Source: Amia ocellicauda (taxonomy: Eukaryota > Chordata > Actinopteri > Amiiformes > Amiidae). Taken from it: DNA of 64,000 bases. The first letter of the stretch is position 1; each line of letters starts with the position of its first letter. A program made the translations under genes and the position numbers. The DNA lies in contig NC_089851.1 of the NCBI RefSeq assembly GCF_036373705.1, positions 60,051,350 through 60,115,349 on the forward strand, given 5' to 3'. Shown here piece after piece: positions 52,805 to 64,000 of the stretch. The notes below the pieces were generated by a model, which was not told where the DNA came from, did no database searches, and saw nothing but the letters and a program-made list of their open reading frames with translations.

Positions 52805-53365
52805 ACACTGTAAAAAATGTTACATGCAATCTACTTAAAAAAATTATGGTAACATTATTACACATATTTTTTAAGGTTTAGTTTTTTTGCGAAATCTACC
52901 CGAATAAATTAAGTAAAATTTCCTAAATTATTTAGTCTATGGCACACAATGAATTTAATTTAATCTTTTTTATTTTATGTTTTCTCACAAATTAATCAAG
53001 TAAAATTTACTCATTTGTATTAATTAAAATGACTTAATTATAAAATGTACTGCCTTTTTCAGGTTAAGATAATAATGAATACAAAATGCAGTTTTTGTTG
53101 ACAAACATGCTTTTATTGTCTTTTTGGACTGTAACCATAAATAACAAATATATATAAAATGTAAGCAGCAGTTTTAAGACATGAAAAAAAAAGTTTACAT
53201 TTCCCATGTCATTGAGAAACATCATTTTGTTACACAAAAACATGTGCATACAAATAACAACTTGTAGCAAAATGTATAAAACCATTTATGTAGAACAGTA
53301 TCAAACGCTCAATCAGTGCAGTTTTTTTTCCACCAGAACTTGGTAATAATGCTTTGCCTCTCAAT

Positions 53366-53665
53366 CTAAGACATGAGTTTGTTTTTAAGTGTTAGTAATT
53401 TGGGGGAAAACTTGCACACATCCAGTTCTAAGAAGAGCTTCTGAAAGGCCTCAAATGTGTGCCTCAGTTCTTTCGAGTAGGTGAGGTTTAGTGCATACGT
53501 CAGTCCAAGAAAAACAGCACAGGCTCTAGACAGATTTTCCAAGCCAGCCATGACTTGCACCCCCTCCAAGATGATGCTGACGTCCTCCTGATCATCCCTC
53601 TTGCAGATGGCAATTTTCATTATTTGCGGCAGGAGATCTTGCTGTACATCTGTATTGTCGCACTG
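53366..53665 (-). CDS. SAMD3-like C-terminal exon carried by a transposon
   Basis: The minus strand has an acceptor-like TTGTTTTACAG near 53665 and then about 100 codons to a stop at 53366. Motifs such as DVSIILEGVQVMAGLENLSR, FLGLTYALNLTYSKELRHTF and KLLTLKNKLM are typical of fish proteins automatically named SAM-domain-3-like, many of which are transposon passengers. Upstream exons are not identified with certainty; minus-strand frames at 54098-54325 and 54322-54516 are candidates but unrecognised. Confidence 0.6.
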   Translation of the reverse strand, partial: QCDNTDVQQDLLPQIMKIAICKRDDQEDVSIILEGVQVMAGLENLSRACAVFLGLTYALNLTYSKELRHTFEAFQKLFLELDVCKFSPKLLTLKNKLMS

Positions 53666-54674
53666 TAAAACAACCATTAAATAAGTATTTTTATCTTGTC
53701 TGTTTCTCTATCATTATATATCTGTCCATAATTATAAAGTTTATTTGTGTACGGTTGTAAACAAACATTTTGAAACATTTTTCTAATAACAGCTTAAAAT
53801 TCTAAATTTCTTTGTAAACACTAAAACAAAAAAATATGTTTCAGTGGACGGCACACACTGTCAAAATAACAAGCTCAAATATAGTTTCACCAATGACAGA
53901 GGGTGTATTCAGGGTAAAGAAAAAAAAATACATTTGGTGACACCAGTGTAGGGGGGAAAACTGCAAATTAACCATGTTTACATGAGGAATATAGTGCATT
54001 CAGAATGTAAAACAGCCCCCACATTAATTCTAATTTTCAGTTTACTTATTCTGATTGTTGGGGTAAAGTTGTTTTCCCAATTATAAAGAATACCTTATCA
54101 ATTATTTCTTCCTGTGTCTTGGAACTGCCCTGGGACATATGCAAAGAAAATTTCATTCAGGTTCGGGACTGCCCCGAACCACCTATGAAATATTGCTTGT
54201 AGATGTATAAAAGGCTGTGTGAAACTTTCAATAAACGAAGATAAACAAACTGACATTGTGTCAGTGACTTTATTTCCCTGGCCTGTCTCCTGCTGAGAGT
54301 CTAAACTGTTACTGGAAGCGCTCACTGGGGTGCCTGATTCACTGGGATCCGAAGGGTTGCTTCAACTGAAGCTTTGCACCTTAACACTGATGTTGATCCC
54401 AATCTGTAAATGTAACTGGTCCTACTTGCACCGCTCCAAGCAGAATTCGAACCAGCTTCACCGGCATTGGAGGTGGGTGCACTAACAAGGACGCTAAAGA
54501 TCATAGCCTCTAGCATCAGTCACTGGGGCACCTCTTGAGGCCAAGTGGAGTGAGGTTTACTCACACAGCTCTTACTAGCTGGTCTCTGTTACATATAAAT
54601 GAGATTACACTCTGCCTTACATCACGCCTTTTGGGTTTGAGGACTGAAAGATATAACCTACATTTTTTTTTTTT

Positions 54675-54861
54675 GGTTACACTATTTCGATGGTCCACTT
54701 TAGACATTCTACTAACTGTAAGTAACTACTCTCATTAGAGTATTAGTAGACTGCAAGTAAACTGTTAGGTTAGGGTTAATAGATTACGTTAACACGTAGT
54801 TGCAAAGTTACTTATAATCAGTAGAATTTCTAAAGTGGACCACCAAAATAAAGTGTTACCT
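54675..54861. mobile_element. MITE with about 50-bp TIRs
   Basis: Left GGTTACACTATTTCGATGGT-CCACTTTAGA and right TCTAAAGTGGACCACC-AAAATAAAGTGTTACC are inverted repeats around a short centre containing GGTTAGGGTTAATAGATTAC. Similar elements are abundant in fish. Confidence 0.8.
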
Positions 54862-55174
54862 TTTTTAATATAGTGGCTGACAAAAGTCTTATTTGTGTTA
54901 AATATTTTCACAGTAGTTTTAGACAATTTAATTGTAAAAAAGTATTGTTCAAGTTCATCCCCTTGGAATTATAAGGTTCTATCTGACATTTTTGACAAAA
55001 TTGAGTTATTCACATATTCTTATTCTGTGACAACTTATTTACATTATGTTACTTTTTTTTAAGTTGTGTACATTTTTGGACTTTTTATTTAGAAAACAAA
55101 AAGGTTCTGTCTACAAAGTTGACCTCAAACTTCGTACTATAAGGTTCTATTTGCGAGCCAATCAGCACTTATCT

Positions 55175-55177
55175 AAT

Positions 55178-55244
<67 letters not shown>

Positions 55245-55250
55245 CTCTAT
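55175..55250. repeat. (TATC)n microsatellite
   Basis: About 18 tetranucleotide repeats. Confidence 0.95.
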
Positions 55251-55632
55251 CTTTTGGCTATTCTTTCTCAAGCCAACATCAAACAAACCTTTCAATCCAT
55301 ACTGATCTCTAGAGAGAAAGACATTTTACCTGTCACACTTTTTGTGGAATATTGGATTTCGTTAATTTAAGACACCTGTTTCAACTCATCAGCTCGTCAG
55401 AATAGGCAACTAAAATTGAACTAATTCTCTTAAGCCTTAAAATTGCAGAAATGTCCTTAAATAAAAGAGGAAAATGTATCTCTTGGTTCTATTAGTGAAA
55501 TCTTCTCAATATTTTGTATCAAACACTAAACCACAATTTCATTAATAAAATGTACACATTATTTGTAATTATTACGTAAAAACATTTAGTGAAAATTACA
55601 AGACCCATGATTAATTTTTTACAGTGTATAAA

Positions 55633-56557
55633 ACATTGCATTTACAAGCCATAATTATATATAACGTGCACATCGGTAATCAATGTGACAACCAAATGAA
55701 ACAGAAATTAAGCTACTAAATGAGGTTCGGATGATAACTGCGAATTGAAAAGCTGCAGCAGTTCTATGCTATACAAGTACACAAATGAGACTTGTAGAAT
55801 AAAGTGTTTACTCATTTATTATGATACCAGAGCTATTTATATTATTAAACTAATTTAATTAAAAATGATATATTGAAATCTAATCAGGGTAGTTGACTTT
55901 TTGAGATTAATACTGGCTTGTACTTCAACATATTTGACCACAAGAGGGGGAACTTCAACATGAAAACTCTTCCGATTTTGTCAAAATTTGCTTTCATCTG
56001 ATTTATATTATTAGGGGTGTGAAACCATACATTTATTGACTGGAATCACCTGGAAGCCTCAATAGTTGTCTGCAACGAATATATTTCATTAGTATTATTA
56101 TGAAAATGTTTCTGCAGTTATTTTCAAAAGCTTATACAAACAATACACTTCATACAGTGATACACAGCTGTGTAGAGAATTGCCATATGTAATATGGAAG
56201 TCATTTGTCACTGGCTGGTTGCCAGATTGGTTTAAGTGACAGATTTTGGACAATTTTCAAACGTCTTCAACTGTGAAACCGCAGGTACGATTGATGTGGA
56301 ATTCTGTACACATGCCCTTGGCTAGATCCTCCATCAGATTTGTTAAAGGCAATACGATTGATGAAACGAGATGCTTAAAGCAATGCTTAAATTTCATAAC
56401 GTGTCATAAATAGCAGGTTTGAAGTACATTAGAATGTATTAGACTGTGTTAGTACTGTGTAGATGTGTATTTGGCCCCCTGCATTGCTGCTTGCAGATAT
56501 ATTTATTATTACGCTTCCAGGTCCAGGATGCCTGGAAGCCTATTGTTGTTGTAAGGA

Positions 56558-56629
<72 letters not shown>

Positions 56630-57780
56630 TTCTTTTCTTCCGCCAGAATATTTTCAAATGCCTATAACTTTTGAACTGCTTGGTGAAAACTCACCAAACT
56701 ATGGTATGAGTGTAGGGGCTATGGTATGGTCACTTAAATACAATATGGTGGCCTAACGTCACATGGTTTGGCAGCCATCTTGAATGTAGTCCAACAAATT
56801 GGACCGTTTTCAAACAGTGTTTTATCAGGAATGGTAAAGAGTTGAGTTATGAAACTTTTTCTACATAGTGTGCTTATGTAAATACTTGATTTGGATATAT
56901 CAAAAAAATGATAAGTCACATGGTGTGCTCACAATTTTCAATTAAGCTGAAAACACTTGAGCCTCAGCTCCTCATAGACCATTTGACTGGTTGATGTCTG
57001 CTTTGGTATACAGCATCTGTGGACTGTTCTCTACAAATATTCTATAAGAAAAGTTCCTACGTGAAGAAATATGGGCGCAATGAACAAATGTTTTAGACAA
57101 AAATTCAATTTTTTTACTGTAATGATGCACTGTCTCCACTTGTGGCAGCATATATCATATTTTTCACTGAGAAAACAAGATTCAGGCGCCATCTTTGGCA
57201 TGCACATCGTAAAAACTAAGAACTATCAGTCACTTGCAACAGTACTACAATGGAAAGTATCTGTTTAAACACACAGACACTTCTGCAAGCAAATACAAAT
57301 AGTATAAACTGAGATTTGTTATAGTGAGGGATCGTTTCAGAAAGAAAGCCGTTGAGAAAAGCTAGACAAACCGAAAGTGAAACTAAAACATAGAATTAAA
57401 AGTGATTCACAAAACACGAAAATACAAGTTATTAAAATAAATACATGAATATGAACAATGGTACAACAGCAATGACGTTGCTGAATCTGTAGTGGTGGGT
57501 TATTGCTTTAATTTGAAAATCATTTCAATCTGAGATCGAGTGCCACCGCGAGTGCATTACTACTGTTTAATGTTAACGATGCAACACGGGGGCACGACTT
57601 TGTCCTCTTCTATCTCAGTGAGATCGTATATTATGGTGACATATTATATACTGAACAATGCAGAATCGCTGGCTCTACAAAGTAGAGTTGAAAGGGTAAA
57701 CATAAGACGTGTACTGTGCGAGCTACACCCGAAAATACGGACCTACTCTGTCTTTGTACATTGTAACAGCAAAAGACTAA
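55633..57780 (+). repeat. REP-X copy B
   Basis: Uninterrupted across the point where the Polinton entered copy A (CTTATG near 56873). Contains (TTA)n/(TTTA)n at 56560-56628. Interrupted at 57780 by the Harbinger-like element. Confidence 0.8.
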
Positions 57781-58044
57781 GGGCAGGATTAAATCAAAAA
57801 TGTTTGCGAGCGCGAAAAGTCCCAGAAGAGTCACAGGAGGGGATCTCGCAGCTCAGCTCCTCGCTGAATTAAATCTGAAATGTGCGGAGCTGCGAGCGGG
57901 AGGAGCCGGATTTTCTGGCGGGGTTTCTGGGGTGGGCGGGCGCGTGAGAGAAATCGCGAGCCAATCACAGTGTCTGAAATCTGAGTGACAGCGAGGGCGC
58001 GAGAGCAGGACGTGCTGCGAGGAGAGCGATGCGTCGATAAAGCA

Positions 58045-58215
58045 GAGAAATCAAAACTGTGACCCGCCCGCTAATAGCAAACTACACAACTGTACTCAGT
58101 TGCGGCTTCATTTTCAGTAAGATGACACTTTCTTCTAACCATAAATGTAACCGCTGTGATGTACAGGTGTGTAGTTTGCTATTAGCGGGTGGGTCAAAGT
58201 TTTAATTTTATCCAG
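58045..58215. mobile_element. MITE copy inside the Harbinger-like element
   Basis: CGCCCGCTAATAGCAAACTA and its complement bracket a centre nearly identical to 590-690 (CTGTACTCAGTTGCGGCTTC). Confidence 0.75.
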
Positions 58216-58639
58216 CCCCACGATAGCGCCTGAAGGTACAGCTCCACGCTTTTAAATTGAAAGCATGAGTCTACCCGCTGAAACACAATTACAAACCTGT
58301 ACTGTGTAGCGGCTAAAAAAGAGTAGGAGAAAATAATACAATAATAAAAACAAAGCCGCTCTTGATGACAGCTGTGTATTTTAAATTTTGTATGTCTTCG
58401 CAGACAATCTTATCCAGGCGTTATCTATAGCCGTGGATCAATGCTGGTATCTTCGGTTATATATGAATACCAGAAAAATGCAAGTCTCTTATTCAGGGAC
58501 GCTTTAAATCAGCGTTTACTTGTCATGTGCACTTTGTATTGCTCTGTTTTGTAAGATTGCCAATAAACATATAAACACATATAATAATAATAAGAATAAT
58601 AAGAATAAGAATAATATGTGTAGCGCGGTGTATTCAATA

Positions 58640-58800
58640 AAAACTGACCCACTGGCTAATACAAAACTACTAAATGAACATCATAGTGGTTACATTAATT
58701 ATTAGAATAAATGATCAACTGAAGAATGAAGCCGCAACTGAGTCCAGTTCTGTAGTTTTGTATTACCAGCGGTCAAAGATTTGATTCAATCTGGCCCCTA
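58640..58800. mobile_element. diverged MITE copy
   Basis: GACCCACTGGCTAATACAAA and the complement-like end GATTCAATCTGGCC; centre inverted relative to the 545 copy. Confidence 0.6.
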
Positions 58801-59127
58801 GTTTGCCGGTATAATGTCGGTTGATGTGTGATTGTTCACTGGATGTGTCCCATTGTGATATGTGGTTGTGAAGCAAATATATATTTCATGGAGATATTGA
58901 TATAAGTTGTTCGACTCCGATATGACTCAGAATCGCTCATTTCAGGTGTTTAATTTTCTACATTTTCTGGTGGAGGACCCCCAGACCCCCACCGTGAATC
59001 CCTCATTATGCCTCGCCCTCATTTTCCTGGCTACGCCACTGATCCATACATAGATACTCTTTATAGTACACATTGTAATATGACAGTGTAATATAATTGT
59101 GTATATGTCAGTTGTTTATATGTCAAT

Positions 59128-59442
59128 CTACATCATTGATTTTCCACAGTGCCAGCTGTGATAGCGGTGCTGATAGTGGCTTGGCGCTCCCACAACGTCC
59201 CCTACTGTAGTTTGAAAGGAGCCTGTAGCATATAGGCTAACGCGGCACATAATTGTCTCCACGGTAAGAGGATGGTTGCGTGCAAATCTATTGTTCAATT
59301 TATCCTTCAGCAGGTGACACAATAACGATATGCTGTGTCTATCAAACCGATAATGTCTTATTAAAAGGTGATCGGAAGGTCTAGAAAGTTCCGATGGATC
59401 TGAAAGTGTAGGGCTGGCATCGTCTTCCACGCCTTCGGGCAT
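59128..59442 (-). pseudogene. Harbinger-type transposase, N-terminal part
   Basis: The minus strand frame begins MPEGVEDDASPTLSDP and contains LLIRHYRFDRHSISLLCHLL, LTVETIMCRVSLYATGSF and TTVGDVVGA, the pattern at the start of PIF/Harbinger (DDE_Tnp_4) transposases (R-F-x-R-x-S-I-x-x-L, ALRFxAxGSF, VGD). A shift near 59190 and an early end remove the catalytic core. Confidence 0.7.
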
Positions 59443-59720
59443 CGATGTCTGCCGTTATAATTTTAATTGTCATAATAGTCCACTTTCTCTTGTATAGATG
59501 GCGATATGGTGCTCATTCAATCCAATTGCGTCATGCGTGTGTGATATGTGATTAGTAATGAATGATTGACTGATGCTACATTATTACTGGTTTCATTATG
59601 TTGTTGCATATCATCTCCGTGTTATATAGGCTGCTGTGTCTAGGATAAAGGCATAACGTTGGCCACCTGCTACTAGATAATTGATTGTTCAGATTATTCC
59701 ATATTTTTCTAGAATATATA

Positions 59721-61298
59721 CAGTGGGGGAAAAAGGTATTTGATCCCCTGCTGATTTTGTACGTTTGCCCACTGACAAAGAAATGATCAGTCTATGATTT
59801 TAATGGTAGGTGTATTTTAACAGTGAGAGACAGAATAACAACAAAAAAATCCAGAAAAACGCATTTCAAAAAAGTTATACATTGATTAGCATATTAATGA
59901 GGGAAATAAGTATTTGACCCCTTCGACTTAGTACTTGGTGGCAAAACCCTTGTTGGCAATCACAGAGGTCAGACATTTCTTGTAGTTGGCCACCAGGTTT
60001 GCACACATCTCAGGAGGGATTTTGTCCCACTCCTCTTTGCAGATCCTCTCCAAGTCATTAAGGTTTCGAGGCTGTTTGGCAACTCGAACCTTCAGCTCCC
60101 TCCACAGATTTTCTATGGGATTAAGGTCTGGAGACTGGCTAGGCCACTCCAGGACCTTAATGTGCTTCTTCTTGAGCCACTCCTTTGTTGCCTTGGCTGT
60201 GTGTTGTGGGTTATTGTCATGCTGGAATACCCATCCACGACCCATTTTCAATGCCCTGGCTGAGGGAAGGAGGTTCTCACCTAAGATTTGATGGTACATG
60301 GCCCTGTCCATCATCCCTTTGATGCGGTGCTGTTGTCCTGTCCCCTTAGCAGAAAAACACCACCAAAGCCTAATGTTTCCACCTCCATGTTTGACGGTGG
60401 GGATGGTGTTCTTGGGGTCATTCCTCCTCCTCCAAACACGGCGAGTTGAGTTGATGCCAAGGAGCTTGATTTTGGTCTCATCTGACCACAACACTTTCAC
60501 ACAGTTCTCCTCTGAATCATTCAGATGATGGCAAACTTCAGACGGGCCTGTACATGTGCTTTCTTGAGCAGGGGGGCCTTGCGGGCGCTGCAGGATTTCA
60601 GTCCTTCACGGCATAGTGCGTTACCAATTGTTTTCTTGGTGACTATGGTCCCAGCTGCCTTGAGATCATTAACAAGATCCTCCCATGTAGTTCTGGGCTG
60701 ATTCCTCACCGTTCTCATGATCATTGAAACTCCACAAGGTGAGATCTTGCATGGAGCCCCAGACCGAGGGAGACTGACAGTTATTTTGTGATTCTTCCAT
60801 TTGCGAATAATCGCACCAACTGTTGTCACCTTCTCACCAAGCTGCTTGGCGACGGTCTTGTAGCCCATTTCAGCCTTGTGTAGGTCTACAATCTTGTCCC
60901 TGACATCCTTGGACAGCTCTTTGGTCTTGGCCATGGTGGAGAGTTTGGAATCTGATTGATTGATTGAGTCTGTGGACAGGTGTCTTTTATACAGGTAACG
61001 AGCTGAGATTAGAAGCTCTCCCTTTAAGAGTGTGCTCCTAATCTCAGCTCGTTACCTGTATAAAAGACACCTGGGAGCCAGAAATCTTGCTGATTGATAG
61101 GGGATCAAATACTTATTTCCCTCATTAACATGCAAATCAATTTATAACTTTTTTGAAATGCGGTTTTCAGGATTCTTTTGTTGTTTTTCTGTCTCTCACT
61201 GTTAAAATACACCTACCATTAAAATTATAGACTGATAATTTCTTTGTCAGTAGGCAAACGTACAAAATCAGCAGGGGATCAAATACTTTTTTCCCTCA

Positions 61299-61301
<3 letters not shown>
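59721..61301 (-). mobile_element. Tc1/mariner element, nearly intact
   Basis: 1.58 kb, TIRs CAGTGGGGGAAAAAGGTATT at 59721 and the complement ending 61301, TA on both sides. TIR arms extend about 170 bp with the same internal palindrome as the copy at 154-248. Inserted in the Harbinger-like element; (AT)n follows at 61302-61350. Confidence 0.95.
59928..60934 (-). pseudogene. Tc1 transposase, one frameshift
   Basis: N-terminal frame 60934-60521 ([20 protein letters not shown]; helix-turn-helix; GRPRK-like motif replaced by [13 protein letters not shown]) and C-terminal frame 60500-59928. Catalytic Asp in VLWSDETKI, second Asp in [12 protein letters not shown] and Glu in [15 protein letters not shown] are present, giving the DDE triad. 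The two frames join at a single shift near 60510. Otherwise full length (about 335 codons). Confidence 0.9.

Positions 61302-61350
<49 letters not shown>
61302..61350. repeat. (AT)n microsatellite
   Basis: About 24 AT repeats at the TA target of the Tc1. Confidence 0.95.
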
Positions 61351-61353
<3 letters not shown>

Positions 61354-62400
61354 TTGTGTGTGTGGGGGTTTTTGCACCCAATGTGCAGTGCCTAAACATC
61401 ACACACTTATATGTGTACTGGCTTGCAAGTTATACAACCATATATGCCTGTAACAATATTCTATAAATGTCATCCAGACGTCTCCAGATGCTTTACCTTT
61501 TTGTGTACATATTCATAATAGCAATTATACAGCTGCTGACAGTGTAATTCGATGTAGTGTTTGTGTCTTAAAAGTCGCCTTCATTCCCAAATATACATAT
61601 AGCCCACGGGCGTCGCTAGACCCTATTCAGTGGGGCTCCAGCCCCCCTACATTTTCTGTCAGCCCCCCTAAATATATTACTATCAAAGACGTACGAAGCA
61701 ACGGAGAACAGCGTCCAAACTCCCCCCCATTATGCGTCTGTAGAAACACCGTTTTCCAGCCCCTATAACTGTCAGTGAGAAGCACCGAGCAGCCTGTAGA
61801 GAGAGATGCGTGAACTGTAGAAATACTGTACTGTCCAACATCAGCTACAAAATGCATCAATCACAATCCACATTCAATCCGTGTATCGAAATGTATCAAA
61901 CATGGAAACACCCCCGTAACATAGGGTATAGGCTTAATATACATCATTGTAGTGAGTACGAGTGAGATGTAATATACACTTGATAGTGTATATACACTTG
62001 ATAGTAGCACTTTTCCCATGAAAGATCTGATAAGAAGGAATCAATTGTTAAGACATGAAAGGAAGAAAGCAAGAGCAGAATAAACAAGTAATGAAACCAA
62101 AACGAAACAAAACGAACACGGACACATTGCTGAACAAAACAATATAAATATATATTTTCTCTATGTGCACGAATAATAAGCAACATTTCGTTTATGTAGA
62201 TGTTGGGCGCAACATCTAATGTATTATTATCGCATTGTACACAGTTATTTCACTGACACAGAGCCGCACTGTGAATAAAGCCGGAGCTGCGCTTTCTCTT
62301 CACTGTGCCTTAACCGCGAGAGGCTTTAGACTGCGAGAGCATTTTCAGGGTGTTTTCTCGCAGATATTTTCTTGATTTAATGCAGCGAAAATGTAACCAC
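61351..62400. other. Harbinger-like interior, no gene recognised
   Basis: AT-rich with a C-rich repeat word (CCAGCCCCCCTACATTTTCT at 61635) and a GC-richer block at 62250-62400. No open transposase frame. Confidence 0.4.
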
Positions 62401-62414
62401 TCCCAATGTATTGT

Positions 62415-62640
62415 TGGGCGGGATTAACTACAACTTTAACCAGCCGCTAATAGCAAACTACACAACTGTACATCATGGGAGTTACTTTAAAAATTAGACG
62501 AGAGTAGCATCTAACTAAACATGAAAGCGCGACTGAGTATAGTGGTGTAGTGTTGTAGTAGCGGCTGTGTGAAAGTTGTGTTTTATTCTCTCCCATTGTG
62601 CCAGAAAGGAGCTGAGAGAAGGTCGTTTTGCGGCGCAAAT
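62415..62640. mobile_element. diverged MITE copy
   Basis: GGGCGGGATTAACTAC, AGCCGCTAATAGCAAACTAC and a degenerate inverted partner. Confidence 0.5.
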
Positions 62641-62756
62641 GGGGTCAGATTTAATACCACGATAGTTTAGCAGCGCAATTTCCACTCGCAGTCATGCTGC
62701 TAATGCTTCTGCAAGCGACTCGCAGCGCAAACATTTTTGATTTAATCCTGCCCTAA

Positions 62757-63260
62757 GTCACAATCAGTCACTTGCAACAGTACAGTATTAGAGTGGAAAG
62801 TATTCGTTCAAACACACAAAGACTTCTGCATGCAAATACAAATACTGTGAACTGAGATGTGTTTATATTGAGGGATTGTTTAAGCTGTAGAGAAACAGGG
62901 AAGAAGTACAAGAGAAAATTAAAGCGAAACTAAAAATATAATTTGAATATAAAGTCATTTCAAACTGAAATCGAGTGCCACCACGAGTGAATGACTTCAC
63001 TCGAGGGGTGTCCTCTTCTCTCTCAGTGAAATCGTAATTATGGTGACATGTTATATACTGAACTGTGCAGAATCGCTTGGTCTTTGCTGTAACGTTGAAA
63101 GGATGAACATGAGAAGTTTCCTGTGTGAGCTATACCCGAAAAAATTGACATACTCGGTCAGGTGCATTAGTAAAAACGAATTGCTGCTATTTGCCCCTTA
63201 GTGATATACTTTGCTTTTCCAGGTGTAAGTATATATAACGCACACATCATTAATCAATGT
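62757..63260 (+). repeat. REP-X fragment
   Basis: Continues REP-X after the Harbinger-like element (CAATCAGTCACTTGCAACAG) and runs into the tail (GTGACATGTTATATACTGAA, TTTGCCCCTTAGTGATATAC) seen at 38290 and 52613. Confidence 0.8.
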
Positions 63261-63269
63261 ATTAACCCT

Positions 63270-64000
63270 GTTTGGTCAAGCGAGATTACTGAAGGTAGGA
63301 CTGCCTCAAGCCGATGTGCCAAAGTCTTGGCAAGGATATTTACATTTGTGTTAAGAGGGGAGATGGGATGATACGAAGCACAGTTCAAGGGGTTCTTGTC
63401 CTTTTTTAATAACAATTAAATAGATGCTTGACATAGGTTGGAGGTAGGGACAAAGAAGTGAAGGATTTTAAAAATGCAGAACTGAGCAAAGGGGCAAGTT
63501 GAGGGCAGATTTTTTAATAAAATTCCACTGGAAACCAGTCTGGACCTGGAGACTTACCAGTCTGCATTGACTGAATTGCCCTCTTCAAGAGAAAGAGGCT
63601 GTTTTAAGCTTGCTTTAGATTCGGGATTAATTACAGGAATATCTAAGTTATCAAAAAAAGAATTGTACAGAAGGGAAATCAGAAGTGTATAGAGTGGAAT
63701 AAAAGACCCTAAATCCATGTATTTCTTGCTGATCCACAGTGGTTGAGCCAGTATGCGTGCGAATCTCAGTAATTAAATTGGCAGCTACAGACTGACTCAA
63801 TTGATGAGCCAGGATTTTACAGGCTTTGTCCCCATGTTCATACATAGTATGGCAGGACTTATATAGTAGATGTTCAGCCTGCTTGATAGACAAGAATTTG
63901 AATTCAGTCTGCAGAGTTAATCGATCCTTATAGAGGTCAGGTGTGGGAGCTGTGATTGCTGTTTATTAGTTTGAGCAATGTATGAAATTATTTTTCCATG
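63270..64000 (-). pseudogene. L1-type LINE ORF2 fragment
   Basis: The minus strand frame 63893-63651 (MSIKQAEHLLYKSCHTMYEH; FRVFYSTLYTSDFPS) and the following broken frames to about 63290 match the region between endonuclease and RT of L1 ORF2. The complement near 63520-63560 carries the SPGPDGFPVEFY-type RT entry motif in degenerate form. It runs off the window edge. Confidence 0.75.

Larger units (their letters stand above)
52805..55628. mobile_element. CACTA/EnSpm-like element
   Basis: The ends are CACTGTAAAAAAT (left) and its complement ATTTTTTACAGTG (right), with TA on both sides. It separates two adjacent parts of REP-X. The interior carries a SAMD3-like exon on the minus strand, a MITE (54675-54861) and a (TATC)n run. 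No CACTA transposase is seen. Classification rests on the short TIR and on recollection that such ends occur in fish EnSpm families. Confidence 0.55.
57781..62753. mobile_element. PIF/Harbinger-like element, 5.0 kb
   Basis: Near-perfect TIRs GGGCAGGATTAAATCAAAAA at 57781 and its complement ending at 62753, flanked by TAA (57778-57780 and 62754-62756). The first 280 bp are GC- and CpG-rich with a CCAAT box (GAGCCAATCACAG), promoter-like. A Harbinger-type transposase fragment lies on the minus strand at 59128-59442. A Tc1 (59721-61301) is nested inside. The remaining coding capacity is lost. Confidence 0.8.

Noticed and set aside
52613-52813. Repeated MVTC-type frame at 52613, 57631 and 63041 as a THAP-like protein
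   Set aside because: The three copies diverge with stops and lack the THAP C2CH pattern; it is the tail of REP-X.

Overview
The window reads as repeat-rich vertebrate, most likely ray-finned fish, genomic DNA. The reasons are several Tc1/mariner families, Tx1-, L1- and L2-type LINEs, a PIF/Harbinger-like element, a CACTA-like element carrying a SAMD3-like exon, a Polinton/Maverick, and nuclear-type tRNA genes. Species cannot be named from the sequence. No complete ordinary host protein gene is visible; nearly all coding sequence belongs to mobile elements, much of it broken.

Layout. 1-3.9 kb: the end of a Tc1 element, a MITE, a possible spliced minus-strand gene and a deleted Tc1 copy. 3.9-14.2 kb: a decayed tRNA cluster (Leu, Asp, Asn, Thr, Pro) broken up by LINEs, including an ORF1-only Tx1-like element, a 425-bp LINE tail flanked by a 78-bp duplication, and a degenerate endonuclease/RT LINE, followed by a tetranucleotide-rich minisatellite. 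14.1-24.7 kb: a tandem array of thirteen 550-590 bp units. Twelve units carry a tRNA-Pro gene or pseudogene on the minus strand, and a further tRNA-Pro lies upstream. A LINE with about 897 uninterrupted RT codons splits the array. 25-38 kb: Tc1 remnants, an L2 fragment, SINE-like repeats, and long AT-rich stretches with microsatellites.

38.1-63.3 kb is copies of one dispersed repeat (called REP-X here) opened by three large insertions. The first is a 12.2-kb Polinton (39668-51849) with about 0.6-kb terminal inverted repeats. It carries, on the plus strand, a protein-primed DNA polymerase B, a remnant of the packaging ATPase and two small virion-type genes; on the minus strand lie a protease, major and minor capsid proteins, another small virion-type gene and an integrase with a chromodomain. 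Every large Polinton gene has frameshifts or stops, so the element is inactive. The second insertion is a CACTA-like element (about 52805-55628). The third is a Harbinger-like element (57781-62753) that itself contains a nearly intact Tc1. An L1-type LINE runs off the right edge.

The most unusual points are: a well-folded tRNA-Leu(UAA) gene inside the Polinton; the tRNA-Pro array, in which five copies share an 8-nt anticodon loop; and a family of Tx1-like LINEs whose three recognisable copies all sit in tRNA-cluster DNA. Paralogous 'empty' copies of REP-X within the window let the Polinton (6-bp) and Harbinger-like (TAA) target duplications be read directly.
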